DNA from: Acanthosoma haemorrhoidale
Lineage: Eukaryota; Arthropoda; Insecta; Hemiptera; Acanthosomatidae
Direction: 5' to 3'
Assembly: GCA_930367205.1 (NCBI GenBank)
Contig: OV884009.1
Coordinates: forward strand, 95,501,189 to 95,565,188
Length of the DNA stretch: 64,000 nt
The translations under genes and the position numbers were made by a program. The notes under the pieces are model-generated. The model was not told where the DNA came from. It searched no databases and saw only the letters and a program-made list of their open reading frames with translations. This document shows, piece by piece, positions 53,221 to 64,000 of the stretch; positions within the stretch are counted from its first letter, which is position 1, and each line of letters opens with the position of its first letter.

Positions 53221-56200
53221 ATGTTTGAGGGCTTCAGATCTCAATACGCAACTAAATTGAAGTCAGTTCTTTTTACTGGCGTTCAACCAGATATTAAAAC
53301 CTTTCAAATAGTTGTATTTTCAAATTTTTCATTGTGCTTGTATCGAATCAACCGTGATTTGTTTTGGTGGTGCATTTGCAATAGTCTTTTTACGCGATCA
53401 ATTTTAACTCGCAGCTGTTTACTGTTCGGTGCATTAGAACTTGAACATTTGTCATGTTTGAGGGCTTCAGATCTCAATACGCAACTAAATTGAAGTCAGT
53501 TCTTTTTACTGGCATTCAACCAGATATTAAAACCTTTCAAATAGTTGTATTTTCAAATTTTTCATTGTGCTTGTATCGAATCAACCGTGATTTGTTTTGG
53601 TGGTGCATTTGCAATAGTCTTCTTACGCGATCAATTTTTACTCGCAGCTGTTTACTGTTCGGTGCATTAGAACTTGAACATTTGTCATGTTTGAGGGCTT
53701 CAGATCTCAATACGCAACTAAATTGAAGTCAGTTCTTTTTACTGGCATTCAACCAGATATTAAAACCTTTCAAATAGTTGTATTTTCAAATTTTTCATTG
53801 TGCTTGTATCGAATCAACCGTGATTTGTTTTGGTGGGGCATTTGCAATAGTCTTCTTACGCGATCAATTTTTACTCGCAGCTGTTTACTGTTCGGTGCAT
53901 TAGAACTTGAACATTTGTCATGTTTGAGGGCTTCAGATCTCAATACGCAACTAAATTGAAGTCAGTTCTTTTTACTGGCATTCAACCAGATATTAAAACC
54001 TTTCAAATAGTTGTATTTTCAAATTTTTCATTGTGCTTGTATCGAATCAACCGTGATTTGTTTTGGTGGCGCATTTGCAATAGTCTTCTTACGCGATCAA
54101 TTTTTACTCGCAGCTGTTTACTATTCGGTGCATTAGAACTTGAACATTTGTCATGTTTGAGGGCTTCAGATCTCAATACGCAACTAAATTGAAGTCAGTT
54201 CTTTTTACTGGCATTCAACCAGATATTAAAACCTTTCAAATAGTTGTATTTTCAAATTTTTCATTGTGCTTGTATCGAATTAATCGTGATTTGTTTTGGT
54301 GGCGCATTTGCAATAGTCTTCTTACGCGATCAATTTTTACTCGCAGCTGTTTACTGTTCGGTGCATTAGAACTTGAACATTTGTCATGTTTGAGGGCTTC
54401 AGATCTCAATACGCAACTAAATTGAAGTCAGTTCTTTTTACTGGCATTCAACCAGATATTAAAACCTTTCAAATAGTTGTATTTTCTAATTTTTCATTGT
54501 GCTTGTATCGAATCAACCGTGATTTGTTTTGGTGGGGAATTTGCAATAGTCTTCTTACGCGATCAATTTTTACTCGCAGCTGTTTACTGTTCGGTGCGTT
54601 AGAACTTGAACATTTGTCATGTTTGAGGGCTTCAGATCTCAATACGCAACTAAATTGAAGTCAGTTCTTTTTACTGGCATTCAACCAGATATTAAAACCT
54701 TTCAAATAGTTGTATTTTCATATTTTTCATTGTGCTTGTATCGAATCAACCGTGATTTGTTTTGGTGGCGCATTTGCAATAGTCTTCTTACGCGATCAAT
54801 TTTTACTCGCAGCTGTTTACTGTTCGGTGCATTAGAACTTGAACATTTGTCATGTTTGAGGGCTTCAGATCTCAATACGCAACTAAATTGAAGTCAGTTC
54901 TTTTTACTGGCATTCAACCAGATATTAAAACCTTTCAAATAGTTGTATTTTCAAATTTTTCATTGTGCTTGTATCGAATCAACCGTGATTTGTTTTGGTG
55001 GTGCATTTGCAATAGTCTTCTTACGCGATCAATTTTAACTCGCAGCTGTTTACTGTTCGGTGCATTAGAACTTGAACATTTGTCATGTTTGAGGGCTTCA
55101 GATCTCAATACGCAACTAAATTGAAGTCAGTTCTTTTTACTGGCATTCAACCAGATATTAAAACCTTTCAAATAGTTGTATTTTCAAATTTTTCATTGTG
55201 CTTGTATCGAATCAACCGTGATTTGTTTTGGTGGTGCATTTGCAATAGTCTTCTTACGCGATCAATTTTTACTCGCAGCTGTTTACTGTTCGGTGCATTA
55301 GAACTTGAACATTTGTCATGTTTGAGGGCTTCAGATCTCAATACGCAACTAAATTGAAGTCAGTTCTTTTTACTGGCATTCAACCAGATATTAAAACCTT
55401 TCAAATAGTTGCATTTTCAAATTTTTCATTGTGCTTGTATCGAATCAACCGTGATTTGTTTTGGTGGGGCATTTGCAATAGTCTTCTTACGCGATCAATT
55501 TTTACTCGCAGCTGTTTACTGTTCGGTGCATTAGAACTTGAACATTTGTCATGTTTGAGGGCTTCAGATCTCAATACGCAACTATATTGAAGTCAGTTCT
55601 TTTTACTGGCATTCAACCAGATATTAAAACCTTTCAAATAGTTGTATTTTCAAATTTTTCATTGTGCTTGTATCGAATCAACCGTGATTTGTTTTGGTGG
55701 TGCATTTGCAATAGTCTTCTTACGCGATCAATTTTTACTCGCAGCTGTTTACTGTTCGGTGCATTAGAACTTGAACATTTGTCATGTTTGAGGGCTTCAG
55801 ATCTCAATACGCAACTAAATTGAAGTCAGTTCTTTTTACTGGCATTCAACCAGATATTAAAACCTTTCAAATAGTTGTATTTTCAAATTTTTCATTGTGC
55901 TTGTATCGAATCAACCGTGATTTGTTTTGGTGGCGCATTTGCAATAGTCTTCTTACGCGATCAATTTTTACTCGCAGCTGTTTACTGTTCGGTGCATTAG
56001 AACTTGAACATTTGTCATGTTTGAGGGCTTCAGATCTCAATACGCAACTAAATTGAAGTCAGTTCTTTTTACTGGCGTTCAACCAGATATTAAAACCTTT
56101 CAAATAGTTGTATTTTCAAATTTTTCATTGTGCTTGTATCGAATCAACCGTGATTTGTTTTGGTGGTGCATTTGCAATAGTCTTTTTACGCGATCAATTT

Positions 56201-58812
56201 TAACTCGCAGCTGTTTACTGTTCGGTGCATTAGAACTTGAACATTTGTCATGTTTGAGGGCTTCAGATCTCAATACGCAACTAAATTGAAGTCAGTTCTT
56301 TTTACTGGCATTCAACCAGATATTAAAACCTTTCAAATAGTTGTATTTTCAAATTTTTCATTGTGCTTGTATCGAATCAACCGTGATTTGTTTTGGTGGT
56401 GCATTTGCAATAGTCTTCTTACGCGATCAATTTTTACTCGCAGCTGTTTACTGTTCGGTGCATTAGAACTTGAACATTTGTCATGTTTGAGGGCTTCAGA
56501 TCTCAATACGCAACTAAATTGAAGTCAGTTCTTTTTACTGGCATTCAACCAGATATTAAAACCTTTCAAATAGTTGTATTTTCAAATTTTTCATTGTGCT
56601 TGTATCGAATCAACCGTGATTTGTTTTGGTGGGGCATTTGCAATAGTCTTCTTACGCGATCAATTTTTACTCGCAGCTGTTTACTGTTCGGTGCATTAGA
56701 ACTTGAACATTTGTCATGTTTGAGGGCTTCAGATCTCAATACGCAACTAAATTGAAGTCAGTTCTTTTTACTGGCATTCAACCAGATATTAAAACCTTTC
56801 AAATAGTTGTATTTTCAAATTTTTCATTGTGCTTGTATCGAATCAACCGTGATTTGTTTTGGTGGCGCATTTGCAATAGTCTTCTTACGCGATCAATTTT
56901 TACTCGCAGCTGTTTACTATTCGGTGCATTAGAACTTGAACATTTGTCATGTTTGAGGGCTTCAGATCTCAATACGCAACTAAATTGAAGTCAGTTCTTT
57001 TTACTGGCATTCAACCAGATATTAAAACCTTTCAAATAGTTGTATTTTCAAATTTTTCATTGTGCTTGTATCGAATTAATCGTGATTTGTTTTGGTGGCG
57101 CATTTGCAATAGTCTTCTTACGCGATCAATTTTTACTCGCAGCTGTTTACTGTTCGGTGCATTAGAACTTGAACATTTGTCATGTTTGAGGGCTTCAGAT
57201 CTCAATACGCAACTAAATTGAAGTCAGTTCTTTTTACTGGCATTCAACCAGATATTAAAACCTTTCAAATAGTTGTATTTTCTAATTTTTCATTGTGCTT
57301 GTATCGAATCAACCGTGATTTGTTTTGGTGGCGCATTTGCAATAGTCTTCTTACGCGATCAATTTTTACTCGCAGCTGTTTACTGTTCGGTGCGTTAGAA
57401 CTTGAACATTTGTCATGTTTGAGGGCTTCAGATCTCAATACGCAACTAAATTGAAGTCAGTTCTTTTTACTGGCATTCAACCAGATATTAAAACCTTTCA
57501 AATAGTTGTATTTTCATATTTTTCATTGTGCTTGTATCGAATCAACCGTGATTTGTTTTGGTGGCGCATTTGCAATAGTCTTCTTACGCGATCAATTTTT
57601 ACTCGCAGCTGTTTACTGTTCGGTGCATTAGAACTTGAACATTTGTCATGTTTGAGGGCTTCAGATCTCAATACGCAACTAAATTGAAGTCAGTTCTTTT
57701 TACTGGCATTCAACCAGATATTAAAACCTTTCAAATAGTTGTATTTTCAAATTTTTCATTGTGCTTGTATCGAATCAACCGTGATTTGTTTTGGTGGTGC
57801 ATTTGCAATAGTCTTCTTACGCGATCAATTTTAACTCGCAGCTGTTTACTGTTCGGTGCATTAGAACTTGAACATTTGTCATGTTTGAGGGCTTCAGATC
57901 TCAATACGCAACTAAATTGAAGTCAGTTCTTTTTACTGGCATTCAACCAGATATTAAAACCTTTCAAATAGTTGTATTTTCAAATTTTTCATTGTGCTTG
58001 TATCGAATCAACCGTGATTTGTTTTGGTGGTGCATTTGCAATAGTCTTCTTACGCGATCAATTTTTACTCGCAGCTGTTTACTGTTCGGTGCATTAGAAC
58101 TTGAACATTTGTCATGTTTGAGGGCTTCAGATCTCAATACGCAACTAAATTGAAGTCAGTTCTTTTTACTGGCATTCAACCAGATATTAAAACCTTTCAA
58201 ATAGTTGTATTTTCAAATTTTTCATTGTGCTTGTATCGAATCAACCGTGATTTGTTTTGGTGGCGCATTTGCAATAGTCTTCTTACGCGATCAATTTTTA
58301 CTCGCAGCTGTTTACTGTTCGGTGCATTAGAACTTGAACATTTGTCATGTTTGAGGGCTTCAGATCTCAATACGCAACTAAATTGAAGTCAGTTCTTTTT
58401 ACTGGCATTCAACCAGATATTAAAACCTTTCAAATAGTTGTATTTTCAAATTTTTCATTGTGCTTGTATCGAATCAACCGTGATTTGTTTTGGTGGCGCA
58501 TTTGCAATAGTCTTCTTACGCGATCAATTTTTACTCGCAGCTGTTTACTGTTCGGTGCATTAGAACTTGAACATTTGTCATGTTTGAGGGCTTCAGATCT
58601 CAATACGCAACTAAATTGAAGTCAGTTCTTTTTACTGGCATTCAACCAGATATTAAAACCTTTCAAATAGTTGTATTTTCAAATTTTTCATTGTGCTTGT
58701 ATCGAATCAACCGTGATTTGTTTTGGTGGCGCATTTGCAATAGTCTTCTTACGCGATCAATTTTTACTCGCAGCTGTTTACTATTCGGTGCATTAGAACT
58801 TGAACATTTGTC
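53221..58812. repeat. 12-monomer higher-order repeat, two copies (2,796 bp each)
   Basis: Markers repeat at exactly 2,796 bp: ggcgttcaacc (53280 and 56076), gtctttttacg with ttttaactc (about 53387 and 56183), tctaattttt (about 54486 and 57282), gtgcgtta (about 54596 and 57392) and catattttt (about 54720 and 57516). The first nine monomers agree in order, and the last three agree poorly. Unit one has ggggaattt where unit two has ggtggcgca in the tctaattttt monomer, and unit one alone has gttgcatttt and ctatattga. Confidence 0.88.
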
Positions 58813-59278
58813 ATGTTTGAGGGCTTCAGATCTCAATACGCAACTAAATTGAAGTCAGTTCTTTTTACTGGCATTCAACCAGATATTAAAACCTTTCAAA
58901 TAGTTGTATTTTCAAATTTTTCATTGTGCTTGTATCGAATTAACCGTGATTTGTTTTGGTGGCGCATTTGCAATAGTCTTCTTACGCGATCAATTTTTAC
59001 TCGCAGCTGTTTACTGTTCGGTGCATTAGAACTTGAACATTTGTCATGTTTGAGGGCTTCAGATCTCAATACGCAACTAAATTGAAGTCAGTTCTTTTTA
59101 CTGGCATTCAACCAGATATTAAAACCTTTCAAATAGTTGTATTTTCAAATTTTTCATTGTGCTTGTATCGAATCAACCGTGATTTGTTTTGGTGGTGCAT
59201 TTGCAATAGTCTTCTTACGCGATCAATTTTAACTCGCAGCTGTTTACTGTTCGGTGCATTAGAACTTGAACATTTGTC

Positions 59279-60676
59279 ATGTTTGAGGGCTTCAGATCTC
59301 AATACGCAACTAAATTGAAGTCAGTTCTTTTTACTGGCATTCAACCAGATATTAAAACCTTTCAAATAGTTGTATTTTCAAATTTTTCATTGTGCTTGTA
59401 TCGAATCAACCGTGATTTGTTTTGGTGGTGCATTTGCAATAGTCTTCTTACGCGATCAATTTTTACTCGCAGCTGTTTACTGTTCGGTGCATTAGAACTT
59501 GAACATTTGTCATGTTTGAGGGCTTCAGATCTCAATACGCAACTAAATTGAAGTCAGTTCTTTTTACTGGCATTCAACCAGATATTAAAACCTTTCAAAT
59601 AGTTGTATTTTCAAATTTTTCATTGTGCTTGTATCGAATCAACCGTGATTTGTTTTGGTGGCGCATTTGCAATAGTCTTCTTACGCGATCAATTTTTACT
59701 CGCAGCTGTTTACTGTTCGGTGCATTAGAACTTGAACATTTGTCATGTTTGAGGGCTTCAGATCTCAATACGCAACTAAATTGAAGTCAGTTCTTTTTAC
59801 TGGCGTTCAACCAGATATTAAAACCTTTCAAATAGTTGTATTTTCAAATTTTTCATTGTGCTTGTATCGAATCAACCGTGATTTGTTTTGGTGGTGCATT
59901 TGCAATAGTCTTTTTACGCGATCAATTTTAACTCGCAGCTGTTTACTGTTCGGTGCATTAGAACTTGAACATTTGTCATGTTTGAGGGCTTCAGATCTCA
60001 ATACGCAACTAAATTGAAGTCAGTTCTTTTTACTGGCATTCAACCAGATATTAAAACCTTTCAAATAGTTGTATTTTCAAATTTTTCATTGTGCTTGTAT
60101 CGAATCAACCGTGATTTGTTTTGGTGGTGCATTTGCAATAGTCTTTTTACGCGATCAATTTTTACTCGCAGCTGTTTACTGTTCGGTGCATTAGAACTTG
60201 AACATTTGTCATGTTTGAGGGCTTCAGATCTCAATACGCAACTAAATTGAAGTCAGTTCTTTTTACTGGCATTCAACCAGATATTAAAACCTTTCAAATA
60301 GTTGTATTTTCAAATTTTTCATTGTGCTTGTATCGAATCAACCGTGATTTGTTTTGGTGGGGCATTTGCAATAGTCTTCTTACGCGATCAATTTTTACTC
60401 GCAGCTGTTTACTGTTCGGTGCATTAGAACTTGAACATTTGTCATGTTTGAGGGCTTCAGATCTCAATACGCAACTAAATTGAAGTCAGTTCTTTTTACT
60501 GGCATTCAACCAGATATTAAAACCTTTCAAATAGTTGTATTTTCAAATTTTTCATTGTGCTTGTATCGAATCAACCGTGATTTGTTTTGGTGGCGCATTT
60601 GCAATAGTCTTCTTACGCGATCAATTTTTACTCGCAGCTGTTTACTATTCGGTGCATTAGAACTTGAACATTTGTC
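59279..60676. repeat. Truncated six-monomer copy of the 12-monomer HOR
   Basis: This block matches 55551-56948 at a distance of 16 monomers (3,728 bp). The ggcgttcaacc marker is at 59804 and gtctttttacg with ttttaactc follows it. The next monomer repeats gtctttttacg without ttttaactc, which the other copies do not do. The match ends at 60677, where a ggtggtgca copy replaces the expected gaattaatcg copy. Confidence 0.8.
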
Positions 60677-63600
60677 ATGTTTGAGGGCTTCAGATCTCAA
60701 TACGCAACTAAATTGAAGTCAGTTCTTTTTACTGGCATTCAACCAGATATTAAAACCTTTCAAATAGTTGTATTTTCAAATTTTTCATTGTGCTTGTATC
60801 GAATCAACCGTGATTTGTTTTGGTGGTGCATTTGCAATAGTCTTCTTACGCGATCAATTTTTACTCGCAGCTGTTTACTGTTCGGTGCATTAGAACTTGA
60901 ACATTTGTCATGTTTGAGGGCTTCAGATCTCAATACGCAACTAAATTGAAGTCAGTTCTTTTTACTGGCATTCAACCAGATATTAAAACCTTTCAAATAG
61001 TTGTATTTTCAAATTTTTCATTGTGCTTGTATCGAATCAACCGTGATTTGTTTTGGTTGCGCATTTGCAATAGTCTTCTTACGCGATCAATTTTTACTCG
61101 CAGCTGTTTACTATTCGGTGCATTAGAACTTGAACATTTGTCATGTTTGAGGGCTTCAGATCTCAATACGCATCTAAATTGAAGTCAGTTCTTTTTACTG
61201 GCATTCAACCAGATATTAAAACCTTTCAAATAGTTGTATTTTCAAATTTTTCATTGTGCTTGTATCGAATTAACCGTGATTTGTTTTGGTGGCGCATTTG
61301 CAATAGTCTTCTTACGCGATCAAATTTTACTCGCAGCTGTTTACTGTTCTGTGCATTAGAACTTGAACATTTGTCATGTTTGAGGGCTTCAGATCTCAAT
61401 ACGCAACTAAATTGAAGTCAGTTCTTTTTACTGGCATTCAACCAGATATTAAAACCTTTCAAATAGTTGTATTTTCAAATTTTTCATTGTGCTTGTATCG
61501 AATCAACCGTGATTTGTTTTGGTGGCGCATTTGCAATAGTCTTCTTACGCGATCAATTTTTACTCGCAGCTGTTTACTGTTCGGTGCATTAGAACTTGAA
61601 CATTTGTCATGTTTGAGGGCTTCAGATCTCAATACGCAACTAAATTGAAGTCAGTTCTTTTTACTGGCATTCAACCAGATATTAAAACCTTTCAAATAGT
61701 TGTATTTTCAAAATTTTCATTGTGCTTGTATCGAATCAACCGTGATTTGTTTTGGTGGTGCATTTGCAATAGTCTTCTTACGGAATCAATTTTTACTCGC
61801 AGCTGTTTACTGTTCGGTGCATTAGAACTTGAACATTTGTCATGTTTGAGGGCTTCAGATCTCAATACGCAACTAAATTGAAGTCAGTTCTTTTTACTGG
61901 CATTCAACCAGATATTAAAACCTTTCAAATAGTTGTATTTTCAAATTTTTCATTGTGCTTGTATCGAATCAACCGTGATTTGTTTTGGTGGTGCATTTGC
62001 AATAGTCTTCTTACGCGATCAATTTTTACTCGCAGCTGTTTACTGTTCGGTGCATTAGAACTTGAACATTTGTCATGTTTGAGGGCTTCAGATCTCAATA
62101 CGCAACTAAATTGAAGTCAGTTCTTTTTACTGGCATTCAACCAGATATTAAAACCTTTCAAATAGTTGTATTTTCAAATTTTTCATTGTGCTTGTATCGA
62201 ATCAACCGTGATTTGTTTTGGTGGCGCATTTGCAATAGTCTTCTTACGCGATCAATTTTTACTCGCAGCTGTTTACTGTTCGGTGCATTAGAACTTGAAC
62301 ATTTGTCATGTTTGAGGGCTTCAGATCTCAATACGCAACTAAATTGAAGTCAGTTCTTTTTACTGGCATTCAACCAGATATTAAAACCTTTCAAATAGTT
62401 GTATTTTCAAATTTTTCATTGTGCTTGTATCGAATCAACCGTGATTTGTTTTGGTGGCGCATTTGCAATAGTCTTCTAACGCGATCAATTTTTACTCGCA
62501 GCTGTTTACTATTCGGTGCATTAGAACTTGAACATTTGTCATGTTTGAGGGCTTCAGATCTCAATACGCAACTAAATTGAAGTCAGTTCTTTTTACTGGC
62601 ATTCAACCAGATATTAAAACCTTTCAAATAGTTGTATTTTCAAATTTTTCATTGTGCTTGTATCGAATTAACCGTGATTTGTTTTGGTGGCGCATTTGCA
62701 ATAGTCTTCTTACGCGATCAATTTTTACTCGCAGCTGTTTACTGTTCGGTGCATTAGAACTTGAACATTTGTCATGTTTGAGGGCTTCAGATCTCAATAC
62801 GCAACTAAATTGAAGTCAGTTCTTTTTACTGGCATTCAACCAGATATTAAAACCTTTCAAATAGTTGTATTTTCAAATTTTTCATTGTGCTTGTATCGAA
62901 TCAACCGTGATTTGTTTTGGTGGCGCATTTGCAATAGTCTTCTTACGCGATCAAATTTAACTCGCAGCTGTTTACTGTTCGGTGCATTAGAACTTGAACA
63001 TTAGTCATGTTTGAGGGCTTCAGATCTCAATACGCAACTAAATTGAAGTCAGTTCTTTTTACTGGCATTCAACCAGATATTAAAACCTTTCAAATAGTTG
63101 TATTTTCAAATTTTTCATTGTGCTTGTATCGAATCAACCGTGATTTGTTTTGGTGGCGCATTTGCAATAGTCTTCTTACGCGATCAATTTTTACTCGCAG
63201 CTGTTTACTGTTCGGTGCATTAGAACTTGAACATTTGTCATGTTTGAGGGCTTCAGATCTCAATACGCAACTAAATTGAAGTCAGTTCTTTTTACTGGCA
63301 TTCAACCAGATATTAAAACCTTTCAAATAGTTGTATTTTCATATTTTTCATTGTGCTTGTATCGAATCAACCGTGATTTGTTTTGGTGGCGCATTTGCAA
63401 TAGTCTTCTTACGCGATCAATTTTTACTCGCAGCTGTTTACTGTTCGGTGCGTTAGAACTTGAACATTTGTCATGTTTGAGGGCTTCAGATCTCAATACG
63501 CAACTAAATTGAAGTCAGTTCTTTTTACTGGCATTCAACCAGATATTAAAACCTTTCAAATAGTTGTATTTTCAAATTTTTCATTGTGCTTGTATCGAAT

Positions 63601-63938
63601 CAACCGTGATTTGTTTTGGTGGTGCATTTGCAATAGTCTTCTTACGCGATCAATTTTAACTCGCAGCTGTTTACTGTTCGGTGCATTAGAACTTGAACAT
63701 TTGTCATGTTTGAGGGCTTCAGATCTCAATACGCAACTAAATTGAAGTCAGTTCTTTTTACTGGCATTCAACCAGATATTAAAACCTTTCAAATAGTTGT
63801 ATTTTCAAATTTTTCATTGTGCTTGTATCGAATCAACCGTGATTTGTTTTGGTGGTGCATTTGCAATAGTCTTCTTACGCGATCAATTTTTACTCGCAGC
63901 TGTTTACTGTTCGGTGCATTAGAACTTGAACATTTGTC
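60677..63938. repeat. Mixed monomers at the right side, including a mosaic copy
   Basis: These are mostly ggtggcgca copies with scattered private changes: ttttggttgc, cgcatctaa, caaattttac, gttctgtgc, acggaatc, cttctaacg, caaatttaac and cattagtcatg. The last of these introduces a stop in the tail of that copy's open frame. The monomer at 63240 joins the catattttt and gtgcgtta variants that sit in separate monomers of the 12-monomer HOR. Confidence 0.75.
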
Positions 63939-64000
63939 ATGTTTGAGGGCTTCAGATCTCAATACGCAACTAAATTGAAGTCAGTTCTTTTTACTGGCAT
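63939..64000. repeat. Partial monomer at the right edge
   Basis: These 62 bases are offsets 1-62 of the monomer, in register with all earlier copies. The array continues beyond the window on this side too. Confidence 0.97.

Larger units (their letters stand above)
97..63978 (+). other. Serial 90-codon open frames, probably non-coding
   Basis: Each monomer opens an ATG frame at offset 1 that runs 90 codons and stops 40 bp inside the next copy. A monomer is 77 codons plus 2 bases, so successive frames overlap by 40 bp in different phases and cannot form one repeat protein. The frame is intact in 239 of the 274 complete copies. The others carry stops (mainly ttttaaaa at offset 101, cttaata at offset 22, cgtaatc or cataGtgc variants) or have lost the ATG (34581, 39940). 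Recurrent differences change residues: Asn/Lys at codon 35, Cys/Arg/Gly at codon 51, Phe/Leu at codon 62. The conceptual peptide resembles no family I know. Uniform start, stop and length follow from array homogeneity. I see no promoter, intron signal or codon-level constraint, so I do not call this a gene. Confidence 0.85.
1..64000. repeat. 233-bp satellite DNA array filling the window
   Basis: The same 233-bp sequence recurs head to tail from the first to the last base. The ATG landmark falls at 97 + 233k for every k from 0 to 273, so all copies share one orientation and one register, with no spacer between them. Copies typically differ by a few substitutions, which I judge by eye to be roughly 97-100% identity. 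No foreign sequence interrupts the array. Such arrays are known as satellite DNA of eukaryotic heterochromatin, often around centromeres, and are kept uniform by unequal exchange and gene conversion. The centromeric location is inference. I do not recognise the family and cannot name the species. Both array ends lie outside the window. Confidence 0.99.

Noticed and set aside
1..64000. CRISPR array
   Set aside because: The repeats are 233 bp and directly contiguous, with no unique spacers.
1..64000. Embedded transposon, rRNA, tRNA or bacterial operon
   Set aside because: Every 233-bp interval reads as the satellite. No stretch departs from it for long enough to hold another element.

Overview
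The whole window is one uninterrupted tandem array of a 233-bp satellite monomer. It holds 274 complete copies between partial copies at each edge (96 + 274 x 233 + 62 = 64,000). Neither end of the array is present, so its true length and flanking genes are unknown. Taking the ATG at position 97 as monomer offset 1, the same motif recurs at 97 + 233k from k=0 to k=273 with no change of register. No net insertion or deletion is therefore visible in 64 kb; copies differ by base substitutions only. I found no convincing protein-coding gene, rRNA, tRNA, CRISPR array or transposon.

A gene-free array of this size and uniformity points to eukaryotic satellite heterochromatin, possibly pericentromeric or centromeric, although nothing in the sequence proves that location. 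The reference monomer at 97-329 is 35.6% G+C and T-rich on this strand (92 T, 58 A, 41 C, 42 G). It has 8 CpG where about 7.4 are expected, so CpG is not depleted. That fits a genome with little CpG methylation, such as many invertebrates, or a very young array. I do not recognise the satellite family or species.

The informative layer is the pattern of substitutions, which shows nested segmental duplication (higher-order repeats, HORs). From left to right: a 7-monomer unit (1,631 bp, 2194-5455, with a truncated relative at 97-795); a dimer duplication (6388-7319); an 11-monomer unit in two nearly identical copies (2,563 bp each, 7320-12445); a variable-length HOR of 10, 4, 8 and 4 monomers (12912-18969); a looser 5-monomer-spaced segment (18970-21299); a trimer duplication (23630-25027); an older partial copy of the 11-monomer region (26193-27590); a 4-monomer duplication (30154-32017); a pair of large copies with a 5,359-bp period (33649-38308 and 38542-43667), followed by a third copy of their last 10 monomers (43668-45997); dispersed copies of smaller blocks (45998-51822); and a 12-monomer unit (2,796 bp) from 53221 with a later truncated copy.

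Each monomer carries one 90-codon open frame on the + strand, intact in 239 of 274 copies. Because 233 is not a multiple of 3, consecutive frames overlap by 40 bp and never join. Recurrent variants are mostly amino-acid-changing or nonsense, so I treat this frame as a by-product. The interest of the window lies in its turnover history: strict length conservation, duplications from 2 to about 22 monomers, mosaic monomers suggesting short-tract conversion, and regional variant neighbourhoods.
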